From NCBI RefSeq assembly GCF_020740795.1, contig NC_067312.1, positions 68,282,905-68,346,904 of the forward strand: DNA of 64,000 bases, in the 5' to 3' direction. Below are positions 1-11,329 of this stretch, in pieces (position 1 is the stretch's first letter; the number at the start of each line of letters is the position of its first letter). Below the pieces are notes generated by a model, which saw only the letters and a program-made list of their open reading frames with translations, did not search any database and had not been told where the DNA came from. A program made the translations under genes and the position numbers. The DNA comes from Apus apus. Lineage: Eukaryota > Chordata > Aves > Apodiformes > Apodidae.

Positions 1-3000
1 CATGCTACAGTATGTATTAGCAGTCCCTCTACAGGGTGTTATCAGGCAAACTCATCCTGAGGGCTTTCCACTTGGAACTACCATTACAAGGCTACAGGTA
101 TTTACTCCTTTAGAGAGCTAATAGCCTGTTGTAAACCTGCAGTCTGAACATGATAGTTCTTCCCTGTCTTAATCATTCTATACTTCTCAAACTGAGAACT
201 GAAACACTTTGCAGGTTTCTTTTCCCAGCTTCAGATGGAGAATTTTACGGCTCCTGTCTGGCCTGGCTAAGGTATTGCAGCAGGCTGTGCACTAATTCCC
301 TGAGTATGGTCTCAGCTTTTGTAGTCATGATATTGACCCCAGCATAAACCAGGTGTCTTTTCTTTACAGGACTATTAGCACCAAAGTATTGGTGCAGCAC
401 CCTGAGCTGGTGGAAGTCTTGACCCAAGGTGTTCAGACCTATCCTTATTCTGTAGGAAGGGCTATGTGTGTCTGCTTACAAATAGAGCATGAGGCTTGTG
501 GTTAAAGCTTTTAGCCCAGAACTTCTGGCTTTCACTGCTACAAATGCCACAGCCTGCTGGAAATGGCAACTGAAGTGGCAAGCTGAGTTGTGAAGAGGTG
601 CTTTTCACAAATATAGCAGAGAAAAGGTGGGTTTTTTTTTTTAAGCTAAAAAAGAAGGGTTTCTTCAGCTGAAGAGGTACTTCAGGCAACTAAACACCAC
701 TTACCACAGGGAGAGTGACATTAAAGGCTTGCAGCTAGAGCACCTATTGGTGTGGAGAGAGCCCCATTCTAAACAAGCTCTTTTCAGGTGATGTCAAAGA
801 CACCAAGTGCAGTCTCCCAGCCAGCAGGTAGTCTAGCTGCATGTCTTTAATGCAGCTCTCCCTGTGGTAAATGGTGTTTAAGTGCCCGAAGAACCTCTTC
901 AGCTGAAGAAATCCTTGCTTTTTAGCTTAGCTTTTAGACCATTGGTTTGACTTTATAGTGCCCTGAAGGATTCACTTTTCCTCACAGTTATTCTCTGGTA
1001 ATGGCCCTACCATACTCATTGTCTTGGTGCTTTGGAACTTGTTGGATCTAGAAACCATACTTGCAAAATAGCAGTTAATAGCAAATAAGGATTATTCTAC
1101 TTTGTGTTCAGCTTGGACATCTCATCAGCTTTACTCTGTCTGAAAATTAAGAATAAAAACTATTACTAGCAAAACTATTGCAAACTGTTACTATTTTCCT
1201 TTCCTCACAAATACTAAAACTGAAATCTCTCATGTCAAACCAAGTGCACATTTCTTATGCTAGAAAAAATCAGTCTATTGCTGTTTCTGCTGTAAGCAGC
1301 TGCAGAACTATTTTCCCAGACTCCTTAATACCAAGTAACTGTAAAGGATGCTGCTCTTGGTGTGCAGGCAGCTTTTTGCTGAGAAGGCTGTCCTCTTCAG
1401 TAGCAGTGCTGTCCTATTCATCAGCTGCTGTGAGGTCTACTTGTGAAATTAAAGTCTGTTTTGGTCTTTCAGAGCACAGCTTTTGGACAGGGTGCTTGAT
1501 GGAAGGTAAGTCTTTAGGTACTGGAAGTTCAGTGCAGCCTTGATAGTTGTCTCTGATGCACACTGTACCCCAGGTGTAGGTATGGGAACTGGATTTTTAG
1601 AGCAATCTCTAGCTGTGTGTCTGTCTCTTGGAGTAAGAACTGCCAGGTTATCTTCACTGTTTAGGGATGAATGGTCACCATAGTGTCAGCAGGATCACTG
1701 CAGTACCTGAGTGAACTGCACATACGGAGGCAAAGCCCTGTAGTTCTGATTGCAACAAATACTGGCTGACTGCAGGGAACCCCTGTTTCTGGGCTTGTGT
1801 GAAAGATTTGCCCAAGTGGGGAGAGGCTGCCATTGTGGGCTGGAGTTAAAATGAGTGCTGGCAGTGTCTAAGAGAGACCTTTTCTAAAACACAGGCCACG
1901 TACAAGATGGCTAGATGATGTCTTGAACCCTGGTGCAGTGAAGCCCATGTCCACAAACGTGCGGTGCTACTTTTTTTGTGGTACATTGATGTTCCCCAGG
2001 GAGGCAAATGCAGAGGATGGACTTCACTTTACATAATTCAGTGCTGGTATTAAAATGTTAAGCCTGTATGTTTCACACTGTCAGAAGGGCTTGTCAGATG
2101 ATGTGACCCCTAGTTGTGGGCTTGGACATTACTTCTAATGTGTGTTTAAAGCAAGCACCACATGAATATCTAACTGTCTCTTTAAAACTGTGCAGTAAAT
2201 TAAGGTCCTCCTTTGAGCTCTAGTTGTAGTCAGAAGCCATGTGGTGTGCTAATGGCAAAGGACTGTAATTTGAGAAAGGAGGCTGGTGGCAGCTTCTGAT
2301 GCCCCTTCAGAGATACAAGCCAAGGTGAAATATTTCAATTAAATACAAAATGGAGAAGGACCTGCCTCACTTAAAGCAAGCTAAATCTTACTTGTACAGG
2401 GACCAGTGGTTTAGTTCTGTCCCCAGGTAACCAAAATGTGGTGTGTGAGTTTGTTCTGGTATAGGATTTTTCCAATATTTAATATTTTTAAAAAATATTT
2501 TCTCTCTGAGACCCAACTAGTGCATGGCCTATGGTAAGTCTGGGAATACTTGGTGCAGAGCTTTTTGGAGGAGCTGCTGAAGCATTAATGTTGAGAAGAG
2601 ATTGCCTGGAAGTACCAAAGGAAACACTTGCCTTTCACTTGTCCCAAATGTGAAGGGGAGGCAATATTTTTGTCATCACTTACAGGTCAGCCATTAATGG
2701 ATACTTGAAGCTGTATTCAGGAGCATATTATTAATGGTCCACAGTGGATGGACTTGAGAACTTAAAAGGAAATAAGACCCCCGTTCTTTGTCAGCTGATA
2801 CTTGTTAATCACTCCTGATACAAATCTAGCTTACTCCAGGCTCCTAAAGGCTGAGCGCGATTGCTGGAGGCAGGTTTTTTTTCTGAGAAGAAATTCCAGT
2901 TGACTTAGGTTGACAAGGCAATACAAAGCAGAAATACCTGTTATATTTCTCAGACTTTTGTTGCATTGGTAACCTTGGTCACTTAAGGGCTATTCCACAT

Positions 3001-4503
3001 AGTTGCTTAGATTCCAGAACAAATGGGAATGTTGAGGTTTATCAAGCAAACACAACTGATAGAACATGGTTGCTTTCCTCCTATTGGGGACAAAAGGGGG
3101 AGTTAAGCTGTTGAGATGAATTTTTCAGTTTTGCCCCCTTTTTTCCCCCCAAATCAATAACAACTTTGTGAATGGGGTGCCATTCCCGTTTATAATAGAC
3201 TGAGGTTTGTAAGAATATAGATTTTAACATCTCCTGTCTCTAGAGTAACTGCACTGATGATCTTCCCTTGGCTTAAGAGGGAAAATTAGGAGGGAAGTGT
3301 TAAGTAGATATAGAATTTGTACATCTGTATTAGGAAACAGTTTTTGGCTAGGCTGGCTCTTAGGGCTCTGAGAACTACTTTTTATTTTTAGGCAGCAGTG
3401 CACATGACTAGTTGTGCTTTGTTAGCCTTGACTGAAACTGTTAAAATGACCAGTTAACCTCCTTTTGCCCTAATGGGGTTACTCCTTGGTGACAGAAGGG
3501 AAGATTTGAAACATGAATTGGCCAGGTTGGGTGCAGGAGAAGTTAAGATTACACTGCTGAGGTGCCTGAGCAGTGAGTGTTGGTGACTTCCCTCTCAACT
3601 TTTTTAATTATAACTTTACAGTTATTAAAAAAAAAATTAGTTGTTTCCTTGTGAAGACTGAAGAAGTAAATTGCCCACTTTTGCAGACACAGAACTGCTT
3701 ATTTTTTAGTAGTATATTCTTAAAAAGATTAATTTGTGTGGTTGCATATAAATTGTAAGGATGCAGTATAACCTTCGTGGAGATCTTGTCTTGCAGATGT
3801 AGTATAATATTAGGGTAGCATCTTCTGTTCTCTATTCCTAGAATATTCAATAAAATGTTTAGTGCTTGTGAAACTCAGTTAGCTCAAGGCTTTTCATATA
3901 AATTGCGCTTTCATAATTTTATTTTTTTTAATTAAACCATCAACCAACCCCCCCAAACTGATCTAAAAGCAAAGCTTACTGCTCTTCTAACACAATAATG
4001 TAAGGGCTTGCTGTAAAGGACTTTGAGGAGTCTTTGCAAATGCAAAGGGAGATCTAATACTTTTTGTGGTGGCCTTCTTTGTCTCTTAGCCCATACTGTT
4101 GTCTTGCTGGTGGCTTGAGGACACCAGAAGATTTGCACTTGTGCTCGACAGCTTTGATGCTTTAGTTTATGTTAATAGTATGCTTGTAGTGTTAATAACA
4201 GGTTGATTGATGAATCAAATTTACTTAGGGTTACATTCATGGTTCCATATCAGCTTCTATCTTGCACACCTCCAGCTTGTCCAGACACTGAATTTTATCT
4301 GACCCTGACAGGTGCTGGAGAGCAAGTGATTTTTGTATTTAAAAGTTACTCCCCAAATACTGTAGAATGGCACAAAGTGAGTCTGAAAGTCTGATTTCAG
4401 ACTGAATTAGCACTTAAGCTGTATCACTTTGCAGTTTCTTGCAGGCTGGGGAGGGCAGCAACAAGAGGATCCTGCTGACAGCTCTCTTTTTTCTTGCCCA
4501 TAG
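1..4503 (+). other. SNX30: SNX30 intron (3' part)
   Basis: This is the intron before the first SNX30 exon visible in the window. I looked for the preceding SNX30 exon, which should end in a peptide like REYILYSDSMK, and did not find it, so that exon lies off the left edge. The open frames here are short, on both strands, and resemble nothing known. No repeat of note was recognised. The intron ends with a pyrimidine-rich tract and TAG directly before position 4504. Confidence 0.75.
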
Positions 4504-4590
4504 AACGTGTTGAAGAAGAGAGACCAAGTTCAAGCGGAGTATGAAGCAAAACTGGAAGCAGTAGCCTTGAAAAAAGAAGACCGTCCAAAG
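4504..4590 (+). CDS. SNX30: SNX30 internal coding exon (BAR domain, antepenultimate)
   Basis: This 87-nt exon is flanked by a TTTTTTCTTGCCCATAG acceptor and an AAG|GTGAGA donor and is phase 0 at both ends. It encodes 29 residues starting NVLKKRDQVQAEYEAKLEAV and ending KKEDRPK. The text matches the BAR-domain part of sorting nexin 30; the paralogue SNX7 has the related RRDQVQAE block but diverges after it. Sorting nexins of this subfamily (SNX7, SNX30, SNX4) bind endosomal phosphoinositides through an upstream PX domain and dimerise through this helical BAR region. SNX30 pairs with SNX4 in endosomal recycling and autophagy-related trafficking. The PX domain and N-terminus are outside the window. 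The exon joins in frame to the one at 9258. Confidence 0.95.
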
Positions 4591-7500
4591 GTGAGAACTT
4601 TTACCTGCTCTACAAAAACAGCTTGCACTTAGTGTTACTTCCTGAGAAGAATGGAGAAACAGATCTTGCTTAACTGGGTCTGGTGGCTTCTTTGCAGTAT
4701 AAGCAATTTCTGGCAGAAGTTTGTTGGCAAGTTTGTATGAAATAAAGACCTAGGTGTGTACATAATATGTGTAGCAGGTCTTGTAGCAGTGACCTCCCAC
4801 TGTTCAATGCAGGATGACTCTGACCTGTGTAACCTTGTGTAACAACAGCCAGTGGTCAGTAGGGAGTGTTTGGTGATAGGGACTGGAGTAGTGGAAATAG
4901 TCCCCTGGTGATTTGGTAGTACGTCAGCTAGCTGAGTTAAGGTCCTATCCCGGGCACTGCTGAACGGTATTGTAGGACATGTGTTTTGACTGCAGACGAC
5001 TCCCGGGTTTTGCCCTGTCTGACACAACAGATGTCACCGAGTGGCAGGTCTTGGCTGGGCTTCATGCAGAACAAAGCTGCTGCTGGCTGCGTGTGCTGCC
5101 ACCTGCTTTCTGCATGGAGCAATGTGCAACTTCTCTGCAACTTCAACCAACAGTGACAACAGGCTTTGTTCTTTTCCTCTGCTTGCAGTGTTTTGGTTCC
5201 CCTTCATCTTTGTGTTAATAACTAATGGATGACTTCCCAGTACTAGGACTGCTGTACAATCTTAACAGGAGGTTCACATAATGTTTTTAATCTAAGAAGC
5301 TGAAAAGGCTTGGAGAATAGAAATAGAAACCAGTATTTTTCCAGTGTTGTGTCTGTCATAGGCTCTACAGCTAGTGCTGTCTTTAGGCATTTTGTGGTGC
5401 TCTTGTATTTTGGTCTTTTGCCTGCCCCACTGCTGGCTGGTGTGTAGTATGAACTCTTAATTCCTCAGTGTAGCTTTGTATAAGCGGGTATTCTACCAAC
5501 TTCTATGTAGGACAGAGGAAACAAAGTGTAGCATATTCAGCAAGCCAGTTGAGTTTTTAGGCATTTGACCTCCATCAAGGTCTTGATGCAGTGGCACTGC
5601 TGAACTTGGCTAGTCTCTCACCTACTAAAGGGCTTTTGCCACTCAGTGGGATTGTGTAAAGCACAGCACTTAAATAGCTGTCTAAGAATGTTTTGAATAC
5701 TTATGTCTCCTCTTCAGGGTATAAGCATATCTTTTGGGAACGCTTGTACCTGTTCTCTAATGTAAGTACTTTGTGTTATTTTACAAGATGAAGTTGAACA
5801 AACTAATAGAGCTTCTTGTATGTTCATAAAATATTAGCTCGTGTTTTTCAGACCCTTTCCTCGAGGAAGGAATGTCCCTGTCTGTGAGAGCTGGTAGCTC
5901 AGAGCTGTGGCTAGCAGCACATCTTAGGCTCAGCAAGGTCTCTCGGCTGTGACTTGCTGGAAACTAAAAGCATAATCCAGCTCATGATACTCTGTTTGCA
6001 GTGAAAGGCATTTGTGTTCCTTTTGGCATATTTAGCTGATTTGGCAAGAAACGAGGTTTAAAAAAAGAATTAAGGGGGAAAGGCCTACTTTTGGACCACA
6101 AAATGAGGGCCTATTATTACTTTCTAATCTCTGCCACTGGAGGGCATTCTGGGACTGGCCATTCACATAATCAGACCCGCTTCTCAAAGCTCCGTTGATG
6201 ACATTAGATCCTTCTCACATTGAGAGGATCCGCTTAGAACTCAGTGGCCTGTAAATGCAGGAGGCTTGTAGGGCTACTGCGAATGTCTGTCAGCAAATAC
6301 TTCTCAAAATGATGAAGTTTACATCAAAAGAGCAGTGTGTGTGGTGTGTTTTAACACTCGCGTAACAGTGCAGGGTTTGCAGCCTTCCTGTTTCTAACAA
6401 CTACAGTGGTGAAGTACTTCTTACCCATTTCTGACCTGTGTTGGAGCTGGTTTTGCAGTGATGCAACCGATATAGTGAAATGCAGGCATTGTTTCCTTGT
6501 GGTGAGATTAAATCCACTTTTGGTGGCCTAATTTATTCTGTCTGCCTGAAGGCTTTGCAGCGTGATGATCTGTGGGAGCAGTAAATACGAAGGTGCATTA
6601 TGTAAAGTTGTTGGTGATCATATGTATTTACAGAATAAAAAAAAGAAAGGCTTGTAACACTATACGTTTCCAGAGAACTAGGAAGGTAGAAATATCATAT
6701 ACAGAGATTAGTTGCCTAATAAATGCTGGATTCATTGTGCTTCAGGACCATTTGTTCCCTGGTAATGATGTCATAGAGAAGGTTTAAGAGACTGGGTATG
6801 CTAAAAAAAAGGACATGCAGTGATGCCATCTGCACTTGACCATGTTACGTTCTAGATGTGAGTTGTACTTAGGCTCTGGTCTCTTCAAGAACTATGTGAA
6901 GAGGAATAGATGTAGGTGCAGAACTTCATATCTTACAATGAGGTGACCAGACTCCTGAGTATGCAATTTTATGCGCAGTTCTTGCCTGCATGTACATCTC
7001 TTCTCAGTTTAAACTGACTTACTAAAATAGTGATGGGCTGTTGCAGAATGTATTGGAGCTTGAGCTAGTTGTCTTGGGGGTTGGGTTTTTTAGCTGCTCA
7101 AGGAGCTGAGCACAGCCATCAGTAAGAAAGCATCAACTTCCCCCAAAGTCTGGTCTGCTTTCTTCTCAGTTCCTAGCTGCCACCTAGTATCTAGTATCTA
7201 CACCAGTAAAAGCAGATAAAAGTATCACCATTGGTGTTTCAACCTATGTCCAAATTTCTTATTAGAACCTCTCTTTCATTATCTTTGCACTAGTTATGAA
7301 GTGCTTTAAGGCTGTTAATTAGAATAAAATTTTGTTTCAGCTACTGAGTTGAGTTGCAACTTTTGGGAAGCTGCAGTTTTGGAAGGAAGGTTATTTATAC
7401 TCCTGAAGAGGACTGGTGCATGTGCAGACACTGTTTCATAATGTCTGTGGAGACTTAGCTGGAATTATTGCTGCAGTTTCTTAATTGGAGGATATATGAC

Positions 7501-9257
7501 CCATCTGCTGACTACTGGATTGTCCTTGTACCTCAAAACTCATACAGCCCTTTCAGCCTGACATGCAGGAGAACTGGCTGTAAGAAATAAGAGATTATTT
7601 TTTTTTTTCTTTTTTTTTTTTTTTCCGTAGCTTCATTGTGGCTTTAGATCTTAGCAGGAGAAGCAGGAAGCTGGTGAATGCTTACAAATAAACTTAACTG
7701 GATTGGGTAATCTTATGTGGTTTTGCTTCCAGACTTCATGACTCTCTCTGTCTTGATAGCCTAGTCTTTCCTGTTAAGATAGCAGAGTGTTTATAAATAC
7801 GATGCAAGACATACTTGCCTTGATGGGAGCATCTTCTAAACCTTCCAGCCACTGGCATGATAGTTCTTGTCTGAAACCTAGCAGAGAAGAACTTCATATC
7901 TGAAGTTGTGGCAGAGTGGGTTTTGTAGCCAGAAGTGTAGTGCTCTGAGAGGGTGGGGTAAGTGTGAGGCTACTGACCCCCCAGGCTCCTGTAGTGTAAA
8001 TCCAGTTGTGTGAATAAAGGGGTACTCAAATCCCCTGAGTATGAAGGAGGTGCTTCCAGCTTTATTGGAGAACAGATGCGGGACTTTCTTGGAGTATTAG
8101 TCAATGGAGTGCTTCAGTGATCAGCCCTAATCCACATCCTGAGGAAGAACCAGAGTTGATACGTGCCTGCGTAAGTCATGTGCCTTGCCAAACTGCAAGG
8201 TAGTAACACACCTCAGACTTCCTATAGTGTCACCCATGAAAGGCTTCTTACATGGTCTGCTTATCCTCTTCCTTCCTTCACACCCCTCAAAGAAAAAAGG
8301 AATTTTCTGCAAGTATCAAGTATGAGAGGAGCCACTACAAACTTCTGCAAACGTTCTTCATTTTGTCTTGGTGCAAGTCACAGCTTCCAGAGCAGAGGTT
8401 CACTTCTTGCATTGGTGCCAAAGCTCAGGACGTTCCTCTTCTGAGGTTATGGGCTTAGTCTGCATGTCCTTATAGACTTCCTGTTTGAGTTGACCATGCA
8501 GCACAAGGAGAAGGGAGAGAAAGGTGTTTATGGCTTTCCTGCTTGCAGAAACATTTGTTAATTTTTCCTGTAGTTGTGCATGATTTTAAACACAAGGAAA
8601 GAACGGCAACTTACTTGGCCCAAAGTGCATCAACCTTGGGCTGGTGACTACTGTCATAATCCATTTAAATGCCTACCTGAATTTGCAACAGGCTGTCCTT
8701 CAAGATTTCTCCTGTTGTTTTTCAGTGATTACATGTCCACTGTTGAGCCCAAGGGCCAGTGGGCCAATCCACAGGAATGATCATCGGTGCTTTGCACTTG
8801 GTTTTTTTCTTACGGCCTGTAAGGTTAAAAGTGGAAGTTAGAAACTAAATGCTTAGGAATTTTATTCTGCAGCCATAACTGGTCACTGCTGTTACGGCAG
8901 AGAGATACAGTGAGGTCTGTTTCCCAGCTCTTTGGACAAATCTAAATGTTACAGTAACAGAGCAGTCAGGGTTGGAAGGGACTTCTGAAGATCATGTAGT
9001 CCAGTCTGCCTCGATATCCGGCATGGTCATGGACAAGCACAGCTGCCCATCACCTGATATAGCAGAATTTGAATGAAACAATCCTGCCTCCTCACTAATA
9101 CAGAACTGGGGCTTTTCTCCTGTAACGGAGTTTATTCAGGGTAACTAGTGGCCTGCTAACTTACTCTTTCCTCTGTAGGTTTGCACAGTATTTTGTGAGA
9201 TAATGCAGTAGCTGAGTACTTTCAAGACAGCTTCCATCTTAATTTCTTTTCCTGCAG
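4591..9257 (+). other. SNX30: SNX30 intron
   Basis: This 4.7-kb intron lies between two in-frame SNX30 exons. It contains a long T-rich tract at about 7590-7625 and a CR1 3'-end relic near 8951-9075. Small open frames on both strands have no recognisable product. It ends in a good polypyrimidine tract and CCTGCAG before position 9258. Confidence 0.9.
8951..9075 (-). mobile_element. CR1 LINE 3'-end fragment
   Basis: The plus strand reads GGGTTGGAAGGGACTTCTGAAG and then a 'gatcat.tagtccag.ctgcc' pattern. This is the reverse complement of the conserved CR1 3' region. Only about 125 bases are recognisable and the outer 3' microsatellite is degraded, so this is an old, 5'-truncated copy inside the SNX30 intron. 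Confidence 0.75.
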
Positions 9258-9410
9258 GTACCCACAGATGTTGAGAAGTGTCAAGACCGAGTCGAGTGTT
9301 TCAATGCTGACCTGAAAGCAGATATGGAGAGATGGCAGAACAACAAAAGACAAGACTTCAGGCAGCTACTCATGGGGATGGCAGATAAAAACATTCAGTA
9401 CTACGAGAAG
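9258..9410 (+). CDS. SNX30: SNX30 internal coding exon (BAR domain, penultimate)
   Basis: This 153-nt exon has a CCTGCAG acceptor and a GAGAAG|GTATGT donor, is phase 0 at both ends, and encodes 51 residues. It begins [20 protein letters not shown] and ends with NIQYYEK. The block [18 protein letters not shown] in the middle is characteristic of SNX30 and close relatives. It forms the last long helix of the BAR dimer, which gives the protein its curved membrane-binding face. Acidic, basic and amphipathic residues alternate as expected for a coiled BAR helix. No stop or frameshift is present, so the gene looks intact here. Confidence 0.96.
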
Positions 9411-11269
9411 GTATGTGGCACTGCTGGAGAATAAGCAGGAATAAGAGTAGTTGATTTTCCTCTGAGGTGGTGATAATTCTTCAGGAAATCTTCAGGCTGT
9501 CGTGCAATAAAAGAATCTTGGACACCTAAGTCAGTTCTCTAATGCTGTGAAAGCTGCTCTTTTTCAGCAACTTAGAGTAATCTTTTGAGTTGCTGGTCAT
9601 GCTTAAGTGATCTGCAGGGGACCAGCAGTATTTTGCAAGGCAGCCTTGCAACAGCATTTCTTCCTGGATGCTTGTCTGTCTTGCATTTTTGAATTGAACA
9701 AATTACTGAGCAGCAATAGTGATGATGAAAAAACCCAAAATTGCATGTTCTTGTAATACTACCAGGCTAGAAAATCTCTTGATTCTGCCTTTTAATAAAC
9801 AGCTATGTGGGTTAATGTAAATCCATTAATCCATATATATATATTACACCTGATATGCATAAATTATTATAAACTCTTTCCCTTTGTGCATAATTCTGAT
9901 CCTTGTATGCTAGTCCTAGAAATACCTAGTCAGGTGCCTCTGCCTTTTTTTGTTTGGAGCATGTGTACCTGAGATTCAGCATCAGATTGGGTGTTTTAAG
10001 TGAAAGGTCCTTGACATTTAACTGCATATGCGGCCAGTCTAGTTTTCCTTCCTGCTAGAACAGACTTGCCCCATGCAGTGGTTAATATTTTAAACACTTG
10101 ACATGCTACGTCTTCTTGCCTGTTGCTTTTTCTACATATACTTTACAAACTTCTTTGTGTGCTAGGTTACCTCTCCATTTAATATTAACATGCACTTCTT
10201 TTGCCTTTCCAATGTCTGTCTGGTCAGCAATGCAAAACTAGTCACACAGAATTTCGTTCACCCTGATCTTGTCTCTCTTCTGAGACTGCTGTGGAGAAGG
10301 GTATTAAAGATTCCACTGAACATCCAGCAGTGCCCCTGCCACGGACAGTTAAATCTGTACATCTTAGTTTTGCTCTTAATTGCAGCAAGGAAGCTCTTCT
10401 GTAGGAGAGCGTCTAATCACTTTGGGATACACCACTAGAAGTGTATACACAACTTGGCAAGTACAGTTGGCAAGGTTAAAAGGAAAATACTGAACAACAA
10501 TGACTTGTGGATGTAAGAGCTGGTGATGAGTTTCTCCATTCCCAGTGCTTCAGAATATGTATTCCATGGTCTGTGTTTGTCTAGTTTGGCTACTGGGCAG
10601 TACACGGTTGAAAGGCAATAATGATCCAGAGCACAAAGATTGCAGTAAGTCAACGTGACTGGGGAAATTACTGCAAAGACTGGAGGGACTGTCTAATAGC
10701 CCAGAAGCTAGAGTCCAATTCTGTTTTTCTATACCAGGCACTACCATTTTTTCATGAGGTAGTCAAGTCCCAGAGGTGTAGCAGAGTACAAGTGTTTCTG
10801 AACTTCCCTCCCAAAATGCATGGGTTTTTCAAATAAGTTTGCTGTAGGTAGTCTGTAATAGCTGCTGCCATTGTGCCCAAAACAGCCTTCTCCCACAGAC
10901 ACACCACAAAGATGTGAATTTCTACTAGACGCAGCTTGTCTGCCTCACTGAAAGCTGTGATATTCTTCAGTTTAGAATCAGTAAATCTAGCTTCATATTT
11001 GGAAATCCTGTTGATTTTGAATGGCTTTAGCCAGCTGGTGACTTCGGAAAGCTTGTTTTCTTTGTTTGGAAATTGCAGCTATTCTTTCTGAATACTTTCT
11101 TGCTATTTGAGATTCTAGTTCCCTCCTCCCTCCCCCCGCCCTTCTGTAATGATCTATAAGACCTGACTAGCCTTCCTTGAACTTGCATTCTGTTGGCCTG
11201 GAAAGGTTGGTCAAAAGTTACAAGAATTGATGTACAATCTATTTTTTAAATCTTTATTTCTTTTTTCAG
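9411..11269 (+). other. SNX30: SNX30 last intron
   Basis: This 1.86-kb intron has no recognisable exon or repeat apart from an AT-rich run near 9828-9846. It ends in a strong TTTTTTCAG acceptor before the terminal exon. Confidence 0.9.
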
Positions 11270-11329
11270 TGCCTTACGGCGTGGGAGTCAATTATACCAC
11301 TATTGCAAGACAAGCCAGAGACCAAATAA
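11270..11329 (+). CDS. SNX30: SNX30 terminal coding segment with stop
   Basis: The last coding exon starts right after TTTTTTCAG, in phase with the previous exon. It encodes CLTAWESIIPLLQDKPETK followed by TAA at 11327-11329. Human SNX30 ends in a closely similar peptide, CLMAWESIIPLL plus a short charged tail, so the C-terminus is complete and of normal length. An open frame that runs through this region in another phase is a shadow. Together the three exons in the window give the last 99 residues of the protein (human SNX30 is about 437 residues). Confidence 0.96.
   Translation, partial: CLTAWESIIPLLQDKPETK

Noticed and set aside
370-430. Exon-like peptide TISTKVLVQHPELVEVLTQ after a TTTACAG
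   Set aside because: It does not match the SNX30 segment expected upstream of 4504, and the donor (CAAG|GTGTTC) is weak.
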